23,178 bases of DNA from positions 1 to 23,178 of the forward strand of contig CAXNAA020000281.1 of the NCBI GenBank assembly GCA_964200075.2, read 5' to 3'. Of this stretch, positions 16,867 through 23,178 are shown one piece after another. The position numbers were made by a program, and so were the translations under genes. Within the stretch, counting starts at the first letter, position 1, and the number at the start of each line of letters is the position of its first letter. A model generated the notes under the pieces. It was not told where the DNA came from and did not search any database. It saw only the letters and a list, made by a program, of their open reading frames with translations. The stretch is from Sphacelaria rigidula. Its lineage: Eukaryota > Phaeophyceae > Sphacelariales.

Positions 16867-17722
16867 GATTTGTAGACAGATTCCGAGAAAAACGAGCGAT
16901 AAGAACTCCTGAACTCTCCTCACATGCATGTTGCGCATGTCTGACACGGATAGTGGAGCCGTTTCGGCCTCGGTCTATTTCTTCGTTGCGCTGTAAAAAG
17001 CCCACTCTGCGAAGATACTCGCTCTGAGGGACCTGACGATGCCGGAACAGCGAGGGCGTTGCGAGCGACATGCGCAACGAGTGGGTACTTGTTGGCATTC
17101 AGCGCCCACCACTTGAGCGGGTTCTTATTGATGGCCAGAGCAGGTTCCACCGCAAATGTCCGAAAAGTCCATCATATCTGTCTTTCCCCACTCTGGACCT
17201 CCTCAATCTCCTGCCGCTTGACCGAGGCCTCTTGGGTAGAGGCTGGGGCGCGCGACGTGGTTAATGCCTCCGCCTCCCTCTGGTGCCGTATCCGCTGCAA
17301 GAATTTTCGGCCTGAAGCTTCCTTCTGGACCCTTGGCGACTCAGTCCCGCGCGACGCAGGAGTGTCCGAGTATGCAGAGGCATTGCTGGCAGCGCCGGCA
17401 GCACCGCGTCCCTCAGCTCCTCTTGCGAGTGCTTCATGCCTTAGTCGAGAGCTGTCTTCGCGCGTTCCTTCTCTTCATCTGATAGAAGATCGAGCATCTT
17501 GGTGCGAGGGTACACGACTGCCGCCGATGGCACCCCTTCCGCCATGTACGTTGTTTCGAACGCGGCCGCGTCGTCGTCGAGCATGATGCCGTAGAAGCGG
17601 TCGTCGAAGTCGTTCTGAATGTGATCGAGCCACCGTACTTGTAGCCATGTACGGACTTGCTGCATACGTTCCACCTTACAAAAAACGCGCAGTACGTCAT
17701 TAACTTTCCTCTTACCGGTCAA
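16850..17722 (-). pseudogene. Broken hAT-family transposase (C-terminal dimerisation region)
   Basis: Minus-strand pieces in three frames form a hAT transposase C-terminus. From 17722: MQQVRTWLQVRWLDHIQ, then YPRTKMLDLLSDEEKERAK (the DPR-like block, to about 17447). After a frameshift near 17445: GRKFLQRIRHQREAEALTT and VKRQEIEEVQ, an in-frame TGA at 17174-17172, then KWWALNANKYPLVAHVAR and PASSGPSERV (17114-17016), the diagnostic dimerisation signature of hAT proteins. A further shift near 16995 gives FYSATKK, a stop, then ETAPLSVSDMRNMHVRRVQ. The N-terminal BED finger and the catalytic DDE core are not seen. Two frameshifts and two stops mean it is inactive. No terminal inverted repeats or 8-bp target duplication were identified. 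Confidence 0.85.
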
Positions 17723-18702
17723 TTTTCATACAGGAGCGGTGCTGTCGCCCTGTTGGCGCGATCTTGCCTTCCGCGCCTTTCTTCCTGGGTCTCGAGGCAG
17801 AATCGTTACTTTTGGCTCTTCGTTTCGGCTGCTGTCATCAGCCGATGACTCATCTGCCGACAGCGCTGCGTCTCTCATCGGCGGGAACGTCTACAACACG
17901 ACTACCCTGGACGACGGCCACGGCAGTTGAGGCTCGGTGGGGCTCTTTGGGTGCCTTTATCCGGATTGTGGGCGGCGGAAGTGGCCGGATTTCGAAAGCT
18001 GCGGTTTTTCAATGATCAACTTCCGAGTGCCCAAAAGTGGAATTCCCGTCCCCCCCCTCGCCCTGGTTGCTCCGTCTCGAAAGGGATGCATGGTCAATGG
18101 CCAAACGACTAAGGCAAGCAACAAATGAGTACGCCCCCCCCCCAGTACTGTGAATTGACCAACCGTTGTTGCACAGATCAAACCATGCAAGTATACACAC
18201 CACATGAGACATATAACGCACTATCAAACGTGAGCAAACACGGTGGGCGCTTTTCACCACGTCTTGAGCTGCCAGCACGGGATCCCCTGTGCCGACGTTC
18301 TCCCCTCCAGAACACGCTGCTCGGGCGCTTCGCCGGCAAAAAATTCCCTCTGGTCCAACAAACACCGCCCGTCCGTGCGCCCGTAATCGTGGTTCATGCC
18401 CGTCGAGCTGTCGTTGTCGACAGGGTTGAGAGTACCAGAAACAACGGGTATGGAAAAGACAGTCGCTGAGGGGAGAGCACACCGCGCGGGGATGATGAGC
18501 GAGGCGCGCATACTTTGTTTATGCTAGATTGGGCACAGCAAAACGTTCGTGCGGCATCGTGCCCCGCAGACTTCAAGGCTGTAAACATTGATCAAAGATG
18601 AAATGTACACAAGGCATGTGGGTTGGGGAGAACGTTTTGCCATCAGCCTTTTGCAAGTCACACCGGATATGGTGATACGAGAAGGCAAAGCTTAGGCAGG
18701 GG
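17723..18702. other. Unassigned flank of the hAT remnant
   Basis: A short minus-strand frame from about 17875 (MRDAALSADESSADDSS) down to a stop near 17723 could be a further piece of the transposase gene but has no motif. The minus frame at 18009-18482 is open for 157 codons without a recognisable domain. The C-run at 18128-18136 is a simple repeat. Confidence 0.35.
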
Positions 18703-18860
18703 AGAAGGGGGGGGGGGGGGGGGGGGGAAAAGGGGGGAGGGGAGAGGGGGGGGAGAGGNNNNNNNNNNAGGTGAAAAGAGGATAAACACGCGCAGGGAGA
18801 GGAAAGAGGGGGGCGGGGAGGGAGAGAAGCGCGAAATAGGTGTGACGTGACGAAGTGGGT
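18703..18860. repeat. G-rich low-complexity tract with a 10-N assembly gap
   Basis: A long G homopolymer-like run (about 18707-18727) grades into GGGGAGAG-type purine-rich sequence on both sides of ten N at 18759-18768. The gap is most likely a sequencing break in this tract; its true length is unknown. Translations across it are meaningless. Confidence 0.95.
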
Positions 18861-19387
18861 CTAGTACAGAAGGATACAAGATATTTTTCAGCACCAACAC
18901 CATACGTGATGATGTTTTGAACGTGCTTGGCGGCACATAGATGACAACGGAACGGAACATGACACACACACACACACTAGGTGAGGTGATGAGTATTGCA
19001 GACATCGATGTGTTTCACATATGATTGGCAACAGGGAGGTCATGCCCCGTTCTCTTGACGAAAAAAAATGCGGGCAGCCAAGTGTTGCACCCGAGTCACT
19101 ATTTCGTTTAAGATATAGTTCAACATGAACGCCTCCGTATTTTGATGAACAACGACGAATATCTCGGATATTGCGGGCCGAACTCTGCGCATCTGACCGC
19201 GGCTTCGTCAAAGCAACCTGTAGCACGCTGCGAAGACGAACAATTGTGAGAACGATCGACACGTACCCTAGGGGAAGAGAATACACTCTGATCGCGCTTA
19301 GGAGAAACAAGAGTTAATGCGGGACTGTGGCGCGGAGTCTGTCGACGATTTGACGATTTGGTGTTCCTGCCCCTCCCCCCGCGCCCC
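18861..19387. other. No supported gene
   Basis: A short (CA)n run sits at about 18962-18977. Minus-strand frames of up to 140 codons lack domains. I see nothing else supportable. Confidence 0.4.
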
Positions 19388-19686
19388 AATGATGAGACAC
19401 CCGTGAGGCAGGGTACAAGCCGTGGTTGTCTCTGGAAGTGGCGATACCAGCAAAAATGAAGCAACTCATCGGAGGCTGACATCTATATGGAAAATAATCA
19501 GTACGCTTCGGGCCGAATAGTCTTGGCAGGATGCAGCTCACCCTTCATGCGACTCGCCGAACACATCACGGCGCTTCACGCTTGGTGATTGATTGCGAGA
19601 AACCCGGCGTGCTCCAACCCGGCCTTGTAGGAATGCGAGGTCAACGGTCATGTGACTACGGCATGCAAGATCATGAGTACCCCTCC
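19388..19686 (-). repeat. Dispersed repeat family R1, copy C (truncated, inverted)
   Basis: In reverse complement this matches copy A from the G-rich head and TACTCATGATCTTGCATGCC through TTGACCTCGCAT, CACCAAGCGTGAAGCGCCGT, GATGTGTTCGGCGAGTCGCA, GAAGCGTAC and GAGTTGCTTCATTTTTG to CACGGGTGTCTCA. The match stops at about 19388, so the far third of the element is missing. Confidence 0.85.
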
Positions 19687-20536
19687 ACAGACACCCCCAC
19701 TTATGCGTATCAGCACCGTGGTTGCGCGGGAGACTACCGCGTTACTGCCTCCGAAGTCACTGGGGCGATGCCGATAGTCTTGGAATCACGAGCGTTTTTC
19801 GGTAGATATGTTTGACGGGTTGACACGAACCTTATTAAATTCCAGTGCTTTTCATTGGAAATCGCATCACACGTGAAGAAAATGGCTACAAAAAGTCGCT
19901 TTTTGCATTAACTTCCGTACTGACGGTGCCACGGCACCTATATTTCTGCGGATCGTGGTGTTGACATCAAAAGCAGACATCTCTCGTGCCACGTGTATAA
20001 GGGCTTTTATTGACGTTTCTCTTTTCTCTCCAATATTCTCGAAGTTTTCGGGAGAAAAAACTGTCTCTACGTGAGATGTGAGAATAAATTTCTTCACCAG
20101 CAAAGACAATAAATCAGCTTTCTGCGACAACCCAGCGTTGCATTTTTTTCAGCATTTTTTCTCCGCATGACTCGGGAAACCCCACCCCACCCGCGAAATA
20201 TGAATAAATTATGAAAAAATTGCCCCGCTAATAACGCTCAACAGACTATTGAGAGATCATAGGAATGCACTTGATTTAGGGAATTACATGACGTAACGAG
20301 CCAAGGATCACGTGCTTTATCGACTTCGTCGCGAATTCCGCAGCCCCTCGGAGCGGGGATAACACGGCCCGCCCTGACGTGTAACAGAACACAGTCGCAC
20401 AGCCGAGACATACATACCTCGCAAGACAAGGATCTTCCAGCACAGGGAAAAGGTAGTATTCTGGTGTGCTTGATAGAGTGACTGATAGTAAGACAGTAAG
20501 GAAGCTGCCCCAAAACATTATTTAAATATATATAAT
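19687..20536. other. No firmly supported gene
   Basis: A minus frame at 19867-20130 (87 codons, MSQKADLLSLLVKKFILTSH at its start) has a plausible mixed composition but no recognisable domain or splice context. Otherwise there are AT-rich patches near 20140-20230 and 20520-20535 and nothing that I can identify. Confidence 0.3.
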
Positions 20537-21188
20537 AGTCTAGAAAAGGTATACATCCTCGTATTATGCCTAAGAAAGGTACGAAAAATGACCAGAAACG
20601 CGAAAACAGCAAAAACACACAATCTAGACCGATTCCGCTCCGAACGTTTCACGCACAGCAATCGGGGGGCTCCTCGGCACCCGGGCCTCGAAAAAAAACA
20701 GCAAAATACATGTTACTCACGAGATATGGCCATGCGTAGATGGACGTCTCGCCTCCAGAAACCACTTCCCCTTTCTAGGCCAAATTACGGCCAGGTGTAC
20801 CTGATCTAGGAATTATTTTCCAATCGTACCTCATCTCGTTCATCGCTTCGCACACTGTAGCTGATGCGGCACACTGCGCGCAAGGGAGTCTACGCACCAA
20901 CTCTAACCACGGCGCGCCCACATTCGGCTCTTTTCCCGCTCATTTGCCGTTTACGGATGCCACAACGACCACATCCTTTTCTCCCCCGAAATAGTTCCCG
21001 AGTCTCTCCGCATCGACGCAAGAACTGGACTCACAACTCACAACGCGTCGGTCTTTTGCGCTTGCGGAGTGTTATGTAACACCGTGTCGTTGCAATCTGG
21101 GGCTGGTGTCAGCGTAAAGATAGGCTTTTCCGTCACCAGGAAAGGTTATCACATCATCGCGATGGTTGATAGGAGGAAAATATAAGAG
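20537..21188 (+). mobile_element. Large inverted repeat, left arm (about 650 bp)
   Basis: The arm pairs end to end with the reverse complement of about 21331-22010. Shared blocks include AAAGGTACGAAAAATGACCA at the outer end, GAGATATGGCCATGCG, TAGCTGATGCGGCACACTGC and GCGCAAGGGA, CGGCTCTTTTCCCGCTCATT, AAGAACTGGACTCACAACTC and CATCATCGCGATG at the inner end. Identity is high but not complete, and the right arm carries a small extra segment (about 21685-21715). There is no coherent protein in either arm. It is best read as one half of a foldback-type element. Confidence 0.93.
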
Positions 21189-21330
21189 CTCCTCGCTTGT
21201 CGTTGGTGACTGTCACGCATGATCAAGATAGATTTGATGGTTGCGTGTGTGTTTGTTTCTGTTGGGCGCATGTTGCTCTTTGGGGCTGAAAGCTGTTGCT
21301 GTGCTGTCCCTATTTAGATATGCATGACGG
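21189..21330. other. Unique spacer between the arms of the large inverted repeat
   Basis: About 140 bp with T/G-rich sequence (GTGTGTGTTTGTTTCTGTTG near 21243), no open frame of note and no inverted partner. It would form the loop of a hairpin. Confidence 0.7.
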
Positions 21331-22010
21331 TTCTTATCCGTTTCTTGTACCAATCATCGCGATGATGTGATGACCGTTCCTGGTGACGGAAGAACCTATC
21401 TTCACGCTGACACCAGTCCCAGATCGCAACGGTAAGATGTTACACAACATTCCGCAAGCAAAGATCGACGCGTTGTGAGTTGTGAGTCCAGTTCTTGTGT
21501 CGATGCGGAGAGACTCGGGAATTATTTCCGGGGAGAGAAGGGTGTGGTCATTGTGGTGTTCGTGAACGGCAAATGAGCGGGAAAAGAGCCGAATGGGTGG
21601 GCGCCGTGTTTGGAGTTGGTGCGTGGATTCCCTTGCGCGCAGTGTGCCGCATCAGCTACAGTGTGGGAAGCGATGAACCAGGGTAGGTACTTTCTGGGCC
21701 GACTGGTGGCCCAGACAGGGTAAAATTGAAAAACAATTCCTACTTCGGTATGCCTGGCCGAAATTTGGCCTAGAAAGATGGAGTGGTTTCTGAAGGCGAG
21801 ACGTTCTTCTGCGCATGGCCATATCTCGCGAGGAACATGTTTTTCTTCTGTTTTTTTCGAGGCCTGGGTGGCGAGGAGCCCTCCGATTGCCGTGCGTTAA
21901 AAATTAGGACCGGAATCGGTCTAGATTGTGTGTTTTGCCGTTTCCGCGTTTCTGGTCATTTTTCGTACCTTTCCTAGTCACAATACGAGAAGGTCTACCA
22001 TTTCCAGGCC
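21331..22010 (-). mobile_element. Large inverted repeat, right arm (about 680 bp)
   Basis: This is the inverted partner of 20537-21188, ending at CCATTTCCAGGCC near 22010, opposite TCTAGAAAAGG on the left. No convincing target-site duplication flanks the pair (TATAATAG on the left, AATACCC on the right). Inside both arms lies a smaller dyad: GGCCAAATTACGGCC on the left and GGCCGAAATTTGGCC on the right. Confidence 0.93.
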
Positions 22011-22247
22011 AATACCCTTGAAAAAACGACCAAGCTGTCACTTAAAAAAAAAAATGTATGTTTGCTCAGGGACCGAAAACCGACCCGATGATGAGCCTTA
22101 ACACGACAATCGACGTCAAGGGGGACTGAAAATGTTGTAAAACATCGTCGTAAACCAGGAGCAAACACTGCGGTGAAGTTCATTTGCACGAAACCACAAC
22201 AACAAAAGCAACAAAAATTGAATGAAGTGCGAAGTCGGGGGAGGGGA
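22011..22247. other. Spacer between the large inverted repeat and repeat copy B
   Basis: An A-run at about 22044-22054 and an AACAAAAGCAACAAAAA patch precede the G-rich head of copy B. No gene is seen. Confidence 0.5.
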
Positions 22248-22696
22248 GGGGGGGGGGGGGGCTCATGATATTGCATGATATTGCATGCTGTCGTTATAGG
22301 ACCATTGACCTCGCATCCCCACAAAGCCGGGATGAAGCACGTCGTTTCTTTCGCTGGGCCAGGCTTGCAGATACCGAGATTTTTCGGCCCAAAGCGTACG
22401 AATTATCTTGGATATGGATGGCAACCTCGGGTGAGTTGCTTCATTTTGCTGATATCTCCACTTCCAGATGCCACGGGTTACACTGCTCCATGGGTGTTTC
22501 ACCACTTGAACACTACGCAACACTACGCAACACGATCACCCCCTTTGTGCGTAGTTGAGGTTCCCCGTCCCGCACAATATGATGTGAGTTCACCACCGTC
22601 ATGATTACCACAAAAAAAACACAAGCAAGGAAAAAACGGTAACCTGGTTGCCTAGCTTACGCAGTGAGTGGCGTGCTCAACAATGTCGTTGCCAAG
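22248..22696 (+). repeat. Dispersed repeat family R1, copy B
   Basis: Same orientation as copy A and similar over almost the whole length: G-rich head, CTCATGATATTGCATG (here duplicated as a direct 11-bp repeat), TTGACCTCGCAT, CCCAAAGCGTACGAATTATC, GAGTTGCTTCATTTTGCTG, GCCACGGGTTACACTG, CGGTAACCTGGTTG. A private 12-bp tandem (ACACTACGCAAC) sits near 22509-22535. No shared reading frame with copy A is maintained. Confidence 0.88.
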
Positions 22697-23098
22697 CCAG
22701 AGGGGGAGGGAGGAGGAAGGAGGGAAAGGGGAGGTACCCAAGCCCTATCCCTCAAAGGGGGGGCGAAGACAAAACGTACCCCCCGTTCGAAAATATCGGA
22801 AATATAACGAAGGGCGCCACTGCTTGGATACCTGCGAGCCTTGGAGCATAGCACCGACTGCATCTTAGGATGCGCCAAAATGGCATCCTGCCCCGGAACT
22901 GGACGCTCCAGGGCGCGGCGTGTGCAGCTGGCCGAAATGGCAGCGTCGTCGGGGTTGAAGTAGTGGCAAACCGTCACTCCGTTATCCACCAGCACCTGGA
23001 GTTTCATAGCAACGGGGTACACACAACGTAACGGATGGATGAATACAGGTGAGCGAAAGTAGGCCGGCATCGGGATAAGTATCTTGATCGAGTGGTGA
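22697..23098 (-). other. Purine-rich patch and possible minus-strand coding remnant
   Basis: 22697-22770 is GGAGGGAGG-type purine-rich sequence. From about 23027 down to 22790 the minus strand reads MKLQVLVDNGVTVCHYFNPD, then ERPVPGQDAILAHPKM and RRYPSSGALRYISDIFERG, which looks coding but matches no family I recognise. It could be an isolated exon or transposon debris. Confidence 0.3.
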
Positions 23099-23178
23099 GT
23101 ACAAAGGACCATTGACCTCGCATACCGACAAAGCTGGGACGAAGCACGCCAGGTTTTCGCCGGACCAGGCTCGCAATC
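23099..23178 (+). repeat. Dispersed repeat family R1, copy D (cut by window end)
   Basis: GGACCATTGACCTCGCATAC, GAAGCACGCCAGGTTTTCGC and CCAGGCTCGCAATC match the first part of copies A and B. The G-rich head and the CTCATGAT start are absent here, so this copy is truncated at its left end. It runs out of the window on the right. Confidence 0.8.

Noticed and set aside
17059-17586. Plus-strand frame of 175 codons
   Set aside because: It is the antisense shadow of the hAT transposase remnant.
18009-18482. Minus-strand frame of 157 codons as the N-terminus of the hAT transposase
   Set aside because: No BED zinc-finger Cys/His pattern and no catalytic-core motif could be found.
18623-18850. Gly/Arg-rich frames across the gap
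   Set aside because: They are translations of a G-rich low-complexity tract and include undetermined bases.
22265-22604. Similar short peptides (FGPKRTNY / FGPKRTDY) in R1 copies B and C
   Set aside because: The similarity follows from the DNA repeat; the frames are not kept open across copies, so I do not call a repeat-encoded protein.
1-23178. CRISPR arrays, rRNA genes, viral genes or reverse transcriptase motifs
   Set aside because: No regularly spaced short repeats, no rRNA-like stretches and no recognisable polymerase or capsid motifs were seen on either strand.

Overview
The window looks like nuclear DNA of a stramenopile, most likely a brown alga of the Ectocarpus type. The evidence is a set of single-repeat leucine-rich-repeat (LRR) exons of exactly 72 nt with GT/AG borders, lying upstream of a ROC GTPase domain and a COR domain, in a gene-poor, intron- and repeat-rich context of mixed base composition. 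There are no bacterial operons, ribosome-binding sites or dense ORFs. The species is inferred, not proven. No gene can be called intact, and most of the window is dispersed repeats, foldback elements and gene ruins.

Layout. 1-198 is a (TAA)n microsatellite. 717-3476 is a decayed LRR-ROCO locus: four LRR exon remnants on the + strand, two on the - strand between them, then ROC and COR remnants broken by frameshifts and stops. 3722-4154 is coding-like debris that may be the 3' part of the same gene. 4175-4364 is a near-palindromic foldback/MITE. 4415-5925 holds four copies of a short repeat in both orientations. 6940-7252 is a tandem duplication. 7272-7886 (-) is a proline-rich ORF that runs into copy A of a dispersed repeat (7852-8338). 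8340-12230 has no convincing gene, only small hairpins and one inverted pair. 12250-12326 (-) is a tRNA-like gene with a T-run terminator. 13133-13981 (-) is a hypothetical coding exon. 14441-14600 (+) is an exon of a DUF952-family protein. 14830-15327 is a diverged direct duplication. 16850-17722 (-) is a broken hAT transposase. A G-rich tract and a 10-N assembly gap lie near 18700-18860. Further copies of the dispersed repeat are at 19388-19686 (-), 22248-22696 (+) and 23099-23178 (+, cut by the window end). 20537-22010 is a very large inverted repeat with arms of about 650 bp.

How the parts relate. The main biological signal is the LRR-ROCO locus. Brown-algal LRR-ROCO genes are known candidate immune receptors whose one-repeat LRR exons are shuffled. 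This copy is dead by sequence, but it shows the cassette structure, duplicated intron flanks and inverted cassettes. The second signal is the large inverted repeat, whose transcription from either side would give a long hairpin RNA. The rest is a record of transposable-element traffic: hAT ruin, foldback elements and dispersed repeats with G-rich heads.
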